This document shows positions 44,532 through 55,025 of a DNA stretch of 64,000 nucleotides, one piece after another. Made by a program: the position numbers and the translations under genes. The stretch spans positions 124,001-188,000 of the forward strand of contig CANMWK010000001.1 of assembly GCA_947501615.1 (NCBI GenBank), in the 5' to 3' direction. Under the pieces are notes generated by a model. That model searched no databases. It was not told the origin of the DNA and was given only the letters and a program-made list of their open reading frames with translations. How positions within the stretch are numbered: position 1 is the first letter of the stretch; every line of letters starts with the position of its first letter. The DNA comes from an uncultured Tenacibaculum sp. (GTDB lineage Bacteria; Bacteroidota; Bacteroidia; Flavobacteriales; Flavobacteriaceae).

Positions 44532-45398
44532 GTGAAAAAAATTGTTGCCATATTTTGTTTTTTAACGATGTTTTCTTGTGATAAGATTAAAAGTTTTATA
44601 CTCAAGGAAGATAAAAAAACTAATGAACCAATCATTGCATCAGTTGGGGAAACAAATCTCTACCTTTCTGATGTTGCAAATGTTGTTCCTAGAGGCACAC
44701 CAAAAAATGATAGTTTAGTTTTAGTAAAAAGCTTTATTACAAGTTGGGCAAAACAACAATTACTACTTAAAAAAGCAGAAGAGAATATTTCTGAAGTTAA
44801 TAGTAAGAAAATTAATGAGTTGGTAAAAAATTATAAAGAAAGTTTATATACAAATGGATATAAAGAAGCTTTAATTAACCAACAATTAGATACCTTAATT
44901 ACGAAACAGTCTATTGAAAAGTATTACACCAACAATAAAGATAATTTTAGGTTGAATGAAGAATTAATACAGTTAAAATATGTCTATTTTGGTCAAGATT
45001 TTTTAGATAAAAAAGAAGCAATTGAAAAATTTAAATCCAATTCAATAGAAGACTTAGAAGCTCTTGAAAATTTAACAATTAATTTTAAAGATTATATGTT
45101 GCGTGATTCTTCATGGGTTAGCTATGATGATGTTCTGTTAAAAATCCCTCCGTTTCGCTATGAATCAAAGGAGAAACTGTTAAAAAAATCAAAATTCATT
45201 CAAAAAGAAGATAGTTTAGGAGTATATTTGGTGGCTGTGAATAATGTACTAAAGCGGAATGATATTGCCCCTTTAAGTTATATAGAAAACAATATAAAAC
45301 AACTTATTTTACATAAACGTAAAATAGAATTAGTAAGAGAGATAGAAAAAACATTGATTAATGATGCAATTAAAAACAATGAATTTAAAGAGTATTAG
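44532..45398 (+). CDS. foldase-like lipoprotein without parvulin domain
   Basis: 288 residues beginning at a GTG (MKKIVAIFCFLTMFSC, lipobox Cys16). The N-terminal half resembles SurA-type helical chaperone domains (SVGETNLYLSDVANVVPRG; SFITSWAKQQLLLKKAEENI), but no complete parvulin core is seen. It is nested between two parvulin genes, overlapping the next, and probably works in the same pathway as a membrane-anchored chaperone. Confidence 0.8.
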   Translation: MKKIVAIFCFLTMFSCDKIKSFILKEDKKTNEPIIASVGETNLYLSDVANVVPRGTPKNDSLVLVKSFITSWAKQQLLLKKAEENISEVNSKKINELVKNYKESLYTNGYKEALINQQLDTLITKQSIEKYYTNNKDNFRLNEELIQLKYVYFGQDFLDKKEAIEKFKSNSIEDLEALENLTINFKDYMLRDSSWVSYDDVLLKIPPFRYESKEKLLKKSKFIQKEDSLGVYLVAVNNVLKRNDIAPLSYIENNIKQLILHKRKIELVREIEKTLINDAIKNNEFKEY

Positions 45399-46740
45399 TA
45401 TTGTAATATTATTAGGTTTAGTTCCGATGTTTGTTGGAGCGCAGCAAGGGAAAATAGATGGTGTAGCTGTAGTGGTAGGTAAAAACATTGTTTTAGATTC
45501 TGATATAGCGAAATTTAAAAAAGAGATAGAAGAACGTAGTGAAGGAAAAGTAAAAGTATCTGATTGTGAAATGTTAGAACAGTTAATGGAACGTAAGTTA
45601 TTAGCGCACCATGCTGTTGTAGATAGTGTTACTGTGTCTAAATCTGAAATTGATGATAGAGTTAAACGAAGTATTGCTTTATTTGTTCAAGAATATGGAT
45701 CAGAAGAAAAAGCAGCTAAGGTTTATGGATTCAATGATATTGTTGATTTGAAAAAAGAATTATCAAGAGTTCAAAAAGAAGAGCTACTTATAGCTAAAGA
45801 GCAAGAAAAAATTACAGGAGATATCGATTTAACACCAGAAGAAGTACGTTTATATTTCAATGGTTTAAAAGAAAAAAATGAATTACCAGAATTTCCTGCT
45901 GAGGTTGAAATTGCTCAAATTGTATTAAAGTCTAAACCTACAGAAGCAGAAAATAAAAGAATAATAGATAAGCTAAATCAAATAAAGAAAGACGTTGAAG
46001 AAAACGATGCTAGTTTCAGATTAAAAGCAATTGTGAATTCTAGCGACCCTTCTGTTGGTAGAAATGGAGGAAATTTAGGTACAATTACTAAAGAAACTCA
46101 ATTTATTAAAGAGTTTAAAGAAGTTGCTTTTTCTCTTGATGAAGGGCAAATTTCAGAACCTTTTAAAACAATTTTTGGATATCATATTATCTTATTACAC
46201 AAGATAAGAGGTAATGGTAGAGACGTATCACATATTGTAATGACTCCTGAAATTGAAGATCAAAAATTACAAGAGGCTAAAGAAAAGTTAGAAAAAATAA
46301 GGAAAGATATTATAGCTAAGAATATTACTTTTGAAGAGGCAGTTGCAAGCTTTTCTGAAGATGATGATACAAAAAATAGTGATGGGTTAATTCTTAATCC
46401 ATATACAGGAGAATCTACTTTCGATTTAACAAGAATGGATCCTGCTTTGTACGGTAGAATTAACGAACTGCAAAAAGGAGAGTTTTCTGAAGTTTTTTAT
46501 GATGAGACAAGAGCAGGTGAAAAAATGTATAAATTGCTTTATATGAGAAATAGAACCAATACTCACAAAGCAGATTTGGTAGAAGATTATGTAAAAGTGC
46601 AACAATTAGCATTAACAAAGAAAAAAGAAGAAACAATTGCAAAATGGTCGAAAGATAAAATAGTAGAAACTTATATTAAGATTGGAAGTGATCATAAAAA
46701 GTGTACTTTTAAATCTAATTGGAAAAAAGATAATCAATAA
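45364..46740 (+). CDS. SurA-like periplasmic chaperone/isomerase
   Basis: 458 residues from the ATG at 45364; in-frame ATGs at 45361 and 45379 are alternatives, the last giving a compact signal peptide. A signal (SIVILLGLVPMFVGAQ) is followed by a SurA N-domain (KIDGVAVVVGKNIVLDSDI) and two parvulin-type domains (about 180-280, EIAQIVLKSKP...GGNLGTI; and 285-385, VSHIVMTPEIEDQ). The 5' end overlaps the previous gene by 35 bases. Guides beta-barrel proteins across the periplasm. Confidence 0.93.
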   Translation: MQLKTMNLKSISIVILLGLVPMFVGAQQGKIDGVAVVVGKNIVLDSDIAKFKKEIEERSEGKVKVSDCEMLEQLMERKLLAHHAVVDSVTVSKSEIDDRVKRSIALFVQEYGSEEKAAKVYGFNDIVDLKKELSRVQKEELLIAKEQEKITGDIDLTPEEVRLYFNGLKEKNELPEFPAEVEIAQIVLKSKPTEAENKRIIDKLNQIKKDVEENDASFRLKAIVNSSDPSVGRNGGNLGTITKETQFIKEFKEVAFSLDEGQISEPFKTIFGYHIILLHKIRGNGRDVSHIVMTPEIEDQKLQEAKEKLEKIRKDIIAKNITFEEAVASFSEDDDTKNSDGLILNPYTGESTFDLTRMDPALYGRINELQKGEFSEVFYDETRAGEKMYKLLYMRNRTNTHKADLVEDYVKVQQLALTKKKEETIAKWSKDKIVETYIKIGSDHKKCTFKSNWKKDNQ

Positions 46741-47693
46741 TGTCAGACGTTGCTGCAGTTAATAATTTAGTAACTAAATACCAACAGTTACAACAAGAAA
46801 TAGGAAAAGTAATTATAGGTCAGAAAGAGGCTGTTAATTTTTCATTACTTTCTATTTTTTGTGGAGGTCATTCACTTTTAATAGGTGTGCCAGGTTTAGC
46901 TAAAACTTTACTAGTAAATACTATATCAGATGCACTAGGGTTAAATTTTAATAGAATACAATTTACTCCAGATTTAATGCCATCAGATATTTTAGGTAGT
47001 GAAATATTAGACGAAACAAGAAAGTTTAAGTTCATTAAAGGACCTATTTTTTCTAATATTATTCTAGCTGATGAAATTAACAGAACACCACCTAAAACAC
47101 AAGCAGCATTATTAGAAGCAATGCAAGAACGTTCAGTTACCATTGCAGGACATCATTACAAATTAGATTTACCATTTTTTGTTTTAGCAACACAAAACCC
47201 TATTGAACAAGAGGGTACATATCCTTTACCTGAAGCGCAGTTAGATCGTTTTATGTTTTCAATAAACTTAGATTATCCTACGTTTGAAGAAGAGGTAGAA
47301 GTTGTAAAAAGTACAACTGCTATTAACGATCAAAAAGTAAATGCACTATTTAGTGCTACAGAAATTGTTGAAATACAAAAATTAATCAGAAAAATTCCTG
47401 TTGCGGATAATGTAGTTGAATATGCAGTAGGATTAGTTGGTAAAACTAGACCAAAATCTGAAAATGCAACTGATTTAGTAAAGAAGTATATCGATTGGGG
47501 TGCAGGGCCTCGTGCTTCTCAAAATTTAATTTTAGCAGCTAAAGCTAATGCTGCAGTACACGGAAAATATTCACCAGATATTGAAGATGTTCAAGCTGTA
47601 GCTATCCCAATTTTATCACATAGGGTAGTGAAAAATTATAAGGCAGAAGCCGAAGGAGTTACCATACATGAAATTATTACATCTTTGTTTTAA
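46740..47693 (+). CDS. MoxR-family AAA ATPase
   Basis: 317 residues. Walker A GVPGLAKT (49-56), Walker B and following IILADEINRTPPKTQAALLEAMQE, sensor 1 ATQNP, the MoxR pattern. MoxR ATPases mature or insert enzymes, often with von Willebrand-type partner proteins that are not encoded here. The start codon overlaps the SurA stop by one base (TAATG), tying it to the foldase operon. Confidence 0.95.
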   Translation: MSDVAAVNNLVTKYQQLQQEIGKVIIGQKEAVNFSLLSIFCGGHSLLIGVPGLAKTLLVNTISDALGLNFNRIQFTPDLMPSDILGSEILDETRKFKFIKGPIFSNIILADEINRTPPKTQAALLEAMQERSVTIAGHHYKLDLPFFVLATQNPIEQEGTYPLPEAQLDRFMFSINLDYPTFEEEVEVVKSTTAINDQKVNALFSATEIVEIQKLIRKIPVADNVVEYAVGLVGKTRPKSENATDLVKKYIDWGAGPRASQNLILAAKANAAVHGKYSPDIEDVQAVAIPILSHRVVKNYKAEAEGVTIHEIITSLF

Positions 47694-47723
47694 TTAGTAT
47701 AGAAACAATAGATTTATAAAAAT

Positions 47724-47765
47724 AAAAAAGAGGATTAAAACTTTAATTTTAATCCTCTTTTTTTT
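47724..47765. terminator. bidirectional terminator
   Basis: AAAAAAGAGGATTAAAA (47724-47740) pairs with TTTTAATCCTCTTTTTT (47747-47763). Confidence 0.9.
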
Positions 47766-47781
47766 GATATACCTAGGTATA

Positions 47782-49785
47782 TTATTTCTTAATGAATTTT
47801 TTAATGAATGATTTTTGACCATCATTTACTTCTAAAATATATAATCCATTATTCAAATTAGCAATATTTATGTCTTTATCAATGGTACCAACCTTAACAG
47901 TTTGTCCGAGTGTATTGATAATTTTATAAGTAGCTTTTCTACTATCTTTTAAAGCTACAGTAATCGTATTAACTGCAGGATTAGGATACACAATTGCATC
48001 GAAGATTGCAGCTTCACTACCTAATTCACCATCAATACTAACATTTTGCGTTGTGTTTAGCTGTTTTGAAGAAGTTCCAATACTAACAGTATAATCCTCA
48101 ACTTCTCCATAAGAGAATGTTTCGCACGGAGTAGCAGCTGCATTCCATTTCATAGCAACACGCATTCTAGTTTTTCCAGCTAAAGCAGAGGAAGGAATAG
48201 TAAATGTATATGATAAATTTCCAGAACTAGAAGAAGACCCCGAGACAACTTGTTCAGTAGATTCAAAAGTTCCATTTTTATTGAAATCTATCCAGACAGA
48301 CCAGAACTCTGTGTAAGCAGATCCAGTAAAACCAGCACTTAAGATAATAGTATTACTTCCATAAGGTAAATTTCCAGTTAAATTGGTAAAGTCTCCATAC
48401 CCTCCATTAGCAGCAGTACTATTAGAAATACCACCAATTACTACAGTATCAATATATTCGAAATTTGTATTATTTCCTTTTGTTTCACAATATGTAATAA
48501 TTGTTGGAGGGTTAGGTGTAGTATTACCTGTGTATACTCCTAAATCATCGAATGTATTATTAGGAAAAGTATCCCATTCTGTAGCAGTGTAAGTTGTATT
48601 TGAGTTAGTTATACTAGTTTTTCTTCTTAATGTGGTGTTTTGGGCAAAATTCGCACTGTTTGAAGGGTTACCTACAACATCAATTAAAACTCCATTTTTA
48701 AATAAGCCAACGGCATCATTTCCATTAAAACTCATAATTGAACTAGAAGTTACTGTATTGGCTACATTTGTAATAGTAGAAGAAGCACTAGAATGAGCGA
48801 TAACAAATACTTCACCATTTGCTAATTGTCCAGATAAATTATAAGTACTAGAAAAAGAATTGTTACCATTTATAGATTTTCTTAAAGAATAAGAAGAGAG
48901 GTTTACTGTATTTCCAGTAAGATTTACAATTTCGATAGCTTTATTCAAAGAAGAACCTTCTATATATTCAGAAATTAATAAATCAGTTGTTCCACCATTA
49001 CCATTGCCACCATTTCCAAATAAATCTTCAGCTTGAGGGCCACCCCAAATTTGTGTAGCAAAAGCAGGATTATCAATAAAAGGATTTCTATTTCCTTGAA
49101 TACCCTCTAAAATAGGATTACGTTGTTTTTCGAAATCAGAAACAGGATCTTCAACATTCCATTCTAAAAATAACTGAATCATATTAGCATCTGATGCTAT
49201 AGTATTTCCTATACCTACGTTTTTAGGTAAACATTGGTTACCATAACGTAAATACATGTACATCATCATACGTGCTACATCACCTTTCCATTCATCACCA
49301 GGATACCATCCCCCAGAAGTGCTTCCAGCATTACCAGAGCCATCCACAAATTTTAAACTTCCTCTTTGGGAATTAAAAGTTACATCAGCAGGTCTAATAT
49401 GATGCGCATCAGAACCAGGACCAGTACTTCCTAAATTAGGATTACCAAGAGATCGAGGATATACATGCTCACGATTCCAATTTCCAGTACTTCCACCATT
49501 GTCATCAACCCCTCTGGTTCTTGCTGTTACTCCTGATGAACTATAACCATAAACTAGTAAAACTCTAGAAGCGTTTGTAGGGTCTAAATCAGCTTGCTTT
49601 AAAGCATTCCAAACTCCCGGTGTATAAGAAATATTTGTTGTATGTGTACTAATTATTTTTGAAGCAAGTTCGTTTTTTAAAGCTGTACCATTGAGATTGA
49701 GATTTGTATTATTGTAATATGAAGGTACTTGACTAAATGCCGATAATGCTATTATCAGAAATAAAATAGGTAATAATTTTTTCAT
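47782..49785 (-). CDS. secreted endonuclease I with lamin-tail and GEVED domains and type IX tail
   Basis: 667 residues. Signal peptide (ILFLIIALSAFSQ). An endonuclease I (EndA/NucM-like) domain has NREHVYPRS and GSDAHHIRPAD, the metal-dependent His-Asn site. A lamin-tail-like domain (LLISEYIEGSSLNKAIEIVN), then a GEVED-type domain (SVWIDFNKNGTFES...GEVEDYTV), then a type IX secretion sorting tail (VYPNPAVNTITV...GLYILEV...FIKKFIKK). It would be secreted to degrade extracellular DNA, for nutrients or matrix remodelling. Monocistronic. Confidence 0.93.
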   Translation of the reverse strand: MKKLLPILFLIIALSAFSQVPSYYNNTNLNLNGTALKNELASKIISTHTTNISYTPGVWNALKQADLDPTNASRVLLVYGYSSSGVTARTRGVDDNGGSTGNWNREHVYPRSLGNPNLGSTGPGSDAHHIRPADVTFNSQRGSLKFVDGSGNAGSTSGGWYPGDEWKGDVARMMMYMYLRYGNQCLPKNVGIGNTIASDANMIQLFLEWNVEDPVSDFEKQRNPILEGIQGNRNPFIDNPAFATQIWGGPQAEDLFGNGGNGNGGTTDLLISEYIEGSSLNKAIEIVNLTGNTVNLSSYSLRKSINGNNSFSSTYNLSGQLANGEVFVIAHSSASSTITNVANTVTSSSIMSFNGNDAVGLFKNGVLIDVVGNPSNSANFAQNTTLRRKTSITNSNTTYTATEWDTFPNNTFDDLGVYTGNTTPNPPTIITYCETKGNNTNFEYIDTVVIGGISNSTAANGGYGDFTNLTGNLPYGSNTIILSAGFTGSAYTEFWSVWIDFNKNGTFESTEQVVSGSSSSSGNLSYTFTIPSSALAGKTRMRVAMKWNAAATPCETFSYGEVEDYTVSIGTSSKQLNTTQNVSIDGELGSEAAIFDAIVYPNPAVNTITVALKDSRKATYKIINTLGQTVKVGTIDKDINIANLNNGLYILEVNDGQKSFIKKFIKK

Positions 49786-49913
49786 TTTTTATTTGTTGGG
49801 TTTTAATGAATACAAATAACATATAGATTCTTTAACATAATATTAACATAACGTTAATTTTTAAGAAGTTACCAATAGAAAAAAATAGGTGCTGTAAATC
49901 GTTAGAAAAAATG

Positions 49914-49921
49914 TAAATTTG
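49914..49921 (+). promoter_or_regulatory. -7 box for pheT
   Basis: TAAATTTG, with CTG 19 bp upstream as a weak -33; transcription would start about 17 bases before the ATG at 49945. Confidence 0.5.
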
Positions 49922-49944
49922 CACGCTAAATACTAAACTAAAAA

Positions 49945-52371
49945 ATGAAAATATCGTATAACTGGCTACAACAATTTTTACAATTTGACTGGAATCCAGA
50001 AAAGATAGGGGAATTATTGACTGATTTAGGACTGGAGGTAGAAGGAATTGAGCTTAAAGAAAGTATAAAAGGAAGTTTAAAAGGAGTAGTTGTAGGTGAG
50101 GTTCTTACTTGTGTAAAGCACCCAAATGCAGATAAGTTAAAAGTAACAACAGTTAATTTAGGAAATGGTGAACCTGTACAAATAGTTTGCGGTGCACCAA
50201 ATGTTGATGCTGGTCAGAAGGTACCTGTTGCCACAATTGGAACAATACTATACGATGAAAAAGGTGAAGGTTTTAAAATTAAGAAAGGAAAAATTAGAGG
50301 TGAAGAGAGTCATGGGATGATTTGTGCTGAAGATGAACTAGGTCTTGGGTCTGGACATGATGGTATTATGATTCTTGATGAATCTTTGGTTCCAGGTACT
50401 CCTTGTGCTGAAGTATTTAAAATTGAAACTGATCATGTTTTTGAAATTGGATTAACACCAAACAGAGCAGATGCTATGAGTCATTATGGTGTTGCAAGAG
50501 ATTTAAGAGCAGGTTTATTACAAAATGATGTAAAACTAGAATTAATCTCACCATCTGTTTCTGATTTTCATGTAGATGAAAGAAGATTAAAAATAGATGT
50601 TGAAGTTGATAATAAAGAATTAGTACCAAGATATTGTGGAATAACAATCACAGACGTAGAGGTTAAAGATTCTCCAGAATGGATTAAGAATAGATTAAAA
50701 GCTATTGGTATTGTTCCTAAAAATAACATTGTAGATATCACAAACTATGTGTTACACGAACTAGGTCAGCCTTTACACGCTTTTGATGCTTCTAAAATCA
50801 GAGGAAATAAAGTTGTTGTTAAAACCTTATCAGAAGGAACTAAGTTTACAACACTTGATGAAGTAGAAAGAGAATTATCTGCTGAAGATATTATGATTTG
50901 TGATGCTGAAGAAAATCCATTATGCATTGGTGGAGTTTTTGGAGGTTTAAAATCTGGAGTAACAGAAAATACAACTACTGTATTTTTAGAAAGCGCATAT
51001 TTTAATCCAGTTGCTGTTCGTAAAACTGCAAAAAGACATGGTTTAAATACCGATGCTTCTTTCAGGTTTGAAAGAGGAATTGATATCAATCAAACAAAGT
51101 ACGCTTTAAAAAGAGCAGCTTTATTAATTGAAGAATATGCAGGTGGAAAAATGTCTTCAGATATCATGGATTTCTATCCAGAAAAAGTAAATGACTTCGA
51201 AGTATTTTTATCATTTGAGAATGTTTATAAGTTAATAGGTCAGGCTATTCCTAAAGAAACAATCAAGAATATTTTAGCTTCATTAGAAATTAAAATAAAC
51301 AGTATTACAGAAGCTGGTTTAGGCTTGGTAATTCCTTCATATAGAGTGGACGTTCAGAGAGAAGCAGATATTATAGAAGAAATTTTAAGAGTTTATGGTT
51401 ACAACAATATCGAATTCTCTCATAAATTAAATACATCTATTTCTTTCGATAGCAATACTCAAGTTAAAGTAGAGAATATTGTTTCAGAACAGTTAGTGTC
51501 GTTAGGTTTCAATGAAACTATGGCAAACTCTCTTACAAAAGCAGAGTATATTGAATTATCAGAAGATTTAAATGAGAATTTCAATGTAGAAATGTTAAAT
51601 CCATTGAGTAACGATTTAAAAGTTTTACGCCAGTCGTTATTATTTAGTGGTTTAGAAAGTATTTCTTATAATATTAATCGTAAGAACAATTCTTTAAAGT
51701 TTTTTGAATTCGGAAAAACGTATCATAAATACGAATCAGGCTATCAAGAAGACAAACATTTAACATTATTCGTTACAGGTAATAAATTAAGAGAAAATTG
51801 GAAATTAGCTTCAGAAGCTTCTAGTTTTTTTTATGTAAAAGGAATAATCACGAGTATTTTTGAAAGATTAGGATTGTCGAAATTAAAGACTACTCCGGTA
51901 AAGTCAACAGTTTTTTCTGAAGGATTATCGTTAAGTTTAGGTAAAACTAAATTAGTAGATTTTGGAGTTGTTAAACGTTCTGTTTTAAAAGAATTCTCAA
52001 TCAAACAGGAAGTGTTATTTGCAGACTTCAAATGGGATGTAATTTTAGATTTAGTTGGTAAAAAGAAGGTTAAAGTTACAGATTTACCTAAGTATCCAGC
52101 AGTAAAGAGAGATTTAGCGTTGTTATTAGACAGTGGAGTTGAATTCAAAGAAATTTACAATTTGTCTTTCCAATCAGAGCGAAAACTATTAAAAGAAGTT
52201 GATTTATTTGATGTTTACGAAGGAGAGAATTTACCAGAAGGTAAAAAGTCTTATGCTGTTAGTTTTATCTTACAGGATGAGAATAAGACATTAAATGATA
52301 AACAGATTGATAAAATAATGCAAAAATTACAGCAAACATTCGAAAAGAATGTTGGTGCAGCATTACGATAA
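49945..52371 (+). CDS. pheT: phenylalanyl-tRNA synthetase beta subunit
   Basis: 808 residues, normal length. N-terminal MKISYNWLQQFLQF, a tRNA-binding (EMAP-like) domain (about 40-150), B3/B4 editing region, B5 domain, and a C-terminal anticodon-binding ferredoxin-like domain (KVTDLPKYPAVKRDLALLLD). It forms the (alpha-beta)2 enzyme with PheS; pheS is not adjacent, as is frequent in Bacteroidota. Confidence 0.97.
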   Translation: MKISYNWLQQFLQFDWNPEKIGELLTDLGLEVEGIELKESIKGSLKGVVVGEVLTCVKHPNADKLKVTTVNLGNGEPVQIVCGAPNVDAGQKVPVATIGTILYDEKGEGFKIKKGKIRGEESHGMICAEDELGLGSGHDGIMILDESLVPGTPCAEVFKIETDHVFEIGLTPNRADAMSHYGVARDLRAGLLQNDVKLELISPSVSDFHVDERRLKIDVEVDNKELVPRYCGITITDVEVKDSPEWIKNRLKAIGIVPKNNIVDITNYVLHELGQPLHAFDASKIRGNKVVVKTLSEGTKFTTLDEVERELSAEDIMICDAEENPLCIGGVFGGLKSGVTENTTTVFLESAYFNPVAVRKTAKRHGLNTDASFRFERGIDINQTKYALKRAALLIEEYAGGKMSSDIMDFYPEKVNDFEVFLSFENVYKLIGQAIPKETIKNILASLEIKINSITEAGLGLVIPSYRVDVQREADIIEEILRVYGYNNIEFSHKLNTSISFDSNTQVKVENIVSEQLVSLGFNETMANSLTKAEYIELSEDLNENFNVEMLNPLSNDLKVLRQSLLFSGLESISYNINRKNNSLKFFEFGKTYHKYESGYQEDKHLTLFVTGNKLRENWKLASEASSFFYVKGIITSIFERLGLSKLKTTPVKSTVFSEGLSLSLGKTKLVDFGVVKRSVLKEFSIKQEVLFADFKWDVILDLVGKKKVKVTDLPKYPAVKRDLALLLDSGVEFKEIYNLSFQSERKLLKEVDLFDVYEGENLPEGKKSYAVSFILQDENKTLNDKQIDKIMQKLQQTFEKNVGAALR

Positions 52372-52376
52372 AAACT

Positions 52377-52400
52377 AAAGCTCCTTTTTGGAGCTTTTTT
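52377..52400 (+). terminator. pheT terminator
   Basis: AAAGCTCC (52377-52384), TTTTT loop, GGAGCTTTTTT (52390-52400). Confidence 0.8.
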
Positions 52401-52415
52401 AATATACATTATGTT

Positions 52416-53552
52416 ATGAGAAAATTATATATAGTATTATTTTTTATGTTGTCTTTTGCTACAATAAAGGCACAGCAAACTACAGATAAAAAACTGTTAG
52501 CGTTAGAACAATTAGGAAACGCTATAGATAGTACATTGTTTAATAATGATGCTACGTATTTTGATAAAGCGTTTCATATAAAATCATTCACAGATAGATT
52601 TTTTATCAAGTCTGATGATCCAGAGCTCGTAGAGTTTAATCAAGGGTTCTTCAATGGTTTTTCTGAATCATTTAGTTTTGGTAATGAAATTATAAGAGTT
52701 TCTAAATCAGGTTCTGAATATAACTTTTTAAAGGCTTATAAAGCTAAAGGAAACTATTATTTATTATTCAGATTATCAGGTGATGTAGGAATTAATTATC
52801 ATCAACATTTAATTAAATTTATAGATAATACACCTAAAATTATAGATAGTTATGTGTATGTAACTGGAGAATACCTTTCACAAACTATTAAAACCATTTA
52901 TAATGTGTCTGTAAATAATAGAAGTTTTTTAAAAAAACTTTTAAATGTTGATGAAATAAATGATTTAAAAAAGTTAGCAAGATTAAAAAAGTTAAGGGAT
53001 GAAGGTAAGTATAATGAAGTTATTGAAATATATGAATCTTTAAGTAAAACATCTAAAAAGAAAAAAATATTTAAAATATACGCATTAACATCTGCACAAC
53101 ACTTATCAAATGAGGTTTATAATAAACATATTGATGAGTACAAAGCAGAATTTCCTGATGACCCTAGTTTGCACTTAATTTCTATTGATGGTTTTATCTT
53201 AAATAAAGAATTTGATAAAGCTCTAACATCAGTAGATAATCTTGAAAAATCTATAGGTGGAGATGATTTTTTAGAATTTGTCAGGGGTAATGTTTATTAT
53301 CTTAAAAAAGATTACAAGAAGGCAGTAGAAAAGTTTAGCTATGTGATAGATAATTATGGAAACTTTTATGATGCCTATGATTCTTTGTTGACGGTTTATA
53401 TTGAATCGTCTAATTTTAAAGAAGCTACTGTGTTGTTAGATAAAGTATTAGAAAAATTTGAAATGGAAAAAGAAGATTTTAAAACTGTAGTAGAAGAAAC
53501 CTTTGAAGAGTTTTCAAAAAGTAATGAATTTAAAAATTGGTTAAAAAAATAA
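52416..53552 (+). CDS. secreted TPR-like protein upstream of pyrD
   Basis: 378 residues with a signal peptide ([12 protein letters not shown]). The first half is a mixed fold of no known family; the second has TPR-like helices ([59 protein letters not shown]). It ends 5 bases before the pyrD ATG, so the two may be co-transcribed although roles seem unrelated. Confidence 0.78.
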   Translation: MRKLYIVLFFMLSFATIKAQQTTDKKLLALEQLGNAIDSTLFNNDATYFDKAFHIKSFTDRFFIKSDDPELVEFNQGFFNGFSESFSFGNEIIRVSKSGSEYNFLKAYKAKGNYYLLFRLSGDVGINYHQHLIKFIDNTPKIIDSYVYVTGEYLSQTIKTIYNVSVNNRSFLKKLLNVDEINDLKKLARLKKLRDEGKYNEVIEIYESLSKTSKKKKIFKIYALTSAQHLSNEVYNKHIDEYKAEFPDDPSLHLISIDGFILNKEFDKALTSVDNLEKSIGGDDFLEFVRGNVYYLKKDYKKAVEKFSYVIDNYGNFYDAYDSLLTVYIESSNFKEATVLLDKVLEKFEMEKEDFKTVVEETFEEFSKSNEFKNWLKK

Positions 53553-53557
53553 TAAAC

Positions 53558-54601
53558 ATGTATAAGTTAATTGTTCGTCCTATTTTCTTTCTTTTCGATC
53601 CAGAAAAGATCCATCATTTTACTTTTGCATTAGTGAAATTTTTATCAAAAATTCCTTTTGTAGCTTCAATTTTTAGAGGATTATATCAAGTAAATGATAA
53701 AAAGTTAGAACGAAACTTGTTTGGATTAACATTTAAAAATCCGGTAGGATTGGCAGCTGGTTTTGATAAAAACGCAGTTTTGTATAATGAGCTAGCGAAT
53801 TTTGGTTTTGGTTTTATTGAAATAGGAACTGTAACACCAAAAGGTCAGGTTGGTAACCCAAAGCAACGATTGTTCCGCTTAAAAGACGATAAAGGAATTA
53901 TTAATCGAATGGGATTTAATAATGAAGGTTTGTCTGCTGCTATTGAGCAATTAAAGAAAAATAAAGGAAAAGTAATTATTGGTGGGAATATTGGAAAGAA
54001 TACAGCAACAAAACCAGAAAATTACACAGAAGATTATATAACTTGTTTTGAAGCATTACATCCTTATGTAGATTATTTTGTGTTAAATGTAAGTTGTCCT
54101 AACGTATCAAGTCATGCAAAGCTTGAAGATGCAGCATATTTAGAAGAATTAATTACTGAAGTTCAAAAAATTAATGCATTAAAAGACAAACAAAAACCTA
54201 TTTTATTAAAGATCGCACCAGATTTAAATGATACTCAATTAACTGAAATTATTGGTCTTGTTGCAACTACGAAAATTGACGGTGTCATTGCGTCTAATAC
54301 TTCTGTGGATAGAACTGGTTTAAAAGCTTCTGAAGAACGATTAAAAGAAATTGGTAATGGAGGTTTAAGCGGGCAACCCATAAAAGATAAAAGTACTCGA
54401 GTAATACAATATTTAGCAGACAATTCTAACAAGGCTTTTCCTATAATTGGAGTAGGAGGTATTCATTCAGAAAAAGATGCTTTAGAAAAGATAGAAGCTG
54501 GTGCAGATTTAGTGCAGATTTACACAGGTTTTATTTATGAAGGCCCATCATTAATAAAAAGAATAAACAAAGCAATTTTAGCACAAAATAAAAACTCATA
54601 A
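53558..54601 (+). CDS. pyrD: dihydroorotate dehydrogenase, class 2-like, with active-site Cys
   Basis: 347 residues from the ATG at 53558; an upstream TTG in frame lies within the preceding gene and is not favoured. Oxidises dihydroorotate in pyrimidine synthesis. The hydrophobic N-terminal helices ([20 protein letters not shown]) are the membrane/quinone arm of class 2 enzymes. FMN-site motifs: [30 protein letters not shown]. The catalytic-base motif reads NVSCPN, with Cys180 where E. coli PyrD has Ser; Cys is the class 1 residue. The 3' end overlaps the terminator. Confidence 0.93.
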   Translation: MYKLIVRPIFFLFDPEKIHHFTFALVKFLSKIPFVASIFRGLYQVNDKKLERNLFGLTFKNPVGLAAGFDKNAVLYNELANFGFGFIEIGTVTPKGQVGNPKQRLFRLKDDKGIINRMGFNNEGLSAAIEQLKKNKGKVIIGGNIGKNTATKPENYTEDYITCFEALHPYVDYFVLNVSCPNVSSHAKLEDAAYLEELITEVQKINALKDKQKPILLKIAPDLNDTQLTEIIGLVATTKIDGVIASNTSVDRTGLKASEERLKEIGNGGLSGQPIKDKSTRVIQYLADNSNKAFPIIGVGGIHSEKDALEKIEAGADLVQIYTGFIYEGPSLIKRINKAILAQNKNS

Positions 54602-54622
54602 CTAATGACAGTTATGAGTTTT
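54591..54622 (+). terminator. pyrD terminator overlapping the stop
   Basis: AAAACTCATAAC (54591-54602) pairs with GTTATGAGTTTT (54611-54622); the pyrD TAA lies in the first arm. Confidence 0.85.
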
Positions 54623-54634
54623 TTTGATTAACAA

Positions 54635-54967
54635 TTATTGTTTAATGAAAGTAATGGGCAATTGGTAAACTTTTCCTTTGTTTTCGCTAGCCGTATTTAT
54701 TGTTTTATAATTTAGTTTCCTTTTTACATAAGCAGTAATTTCTTTTATATCAGAATGAACGTTTACAATTACAATTTCATTCTTATCGTTAATCATAAAA
54801 TCCACAGTTGTAGTTACATCTGAATTCACTATAGGTTTATCAGAACTTAAAAGTTTTATGATTTTGGTTCTTAGTTCTTGTTTTACCTTTTTAGAAGGTC
54901 TAATACTATTATTTGCAAAAGCTAAAGAGCACACAAATAGACTACATACGATGATTAAATTTTTCAT
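54635..54967 (-). CDS. small secreted protein resembling a TonB C-terminal domain
   Basis: 110 residues with a signal peptide (LIIVCSLFVCSLAFA). The mature part has the strand/helix order of a TonB C-terminal domain (TTTVDFMINDKNEIVIVNVH; DIKEITAYVKRKLNYKTI; VYQLPITFI) without the usual membrane anchor or proline-rich spacer. It may be a periplasmic decoy or adaptor; confidence in family is moderate. A minus-strand TATGTTTG box is at 54996-55003. Confidence 0.65.
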   Translation of the reverse strand: MKNLIIVCSLFVCSLAFANNSIRPSKKVKQELRTKIIKLLSSDKPIVNSDVTTTVDFMINDKNEIVIVNVHSDIKEITAYVKRKLNYKTINTASENKGKVYQLPITFIKQ

Positions 54968-55025
54968 ATTTTCTATTTTTTAAATTATTATGAGACAAAC
55001 ATACTTGTTAAGTTCTTCTATTTGA

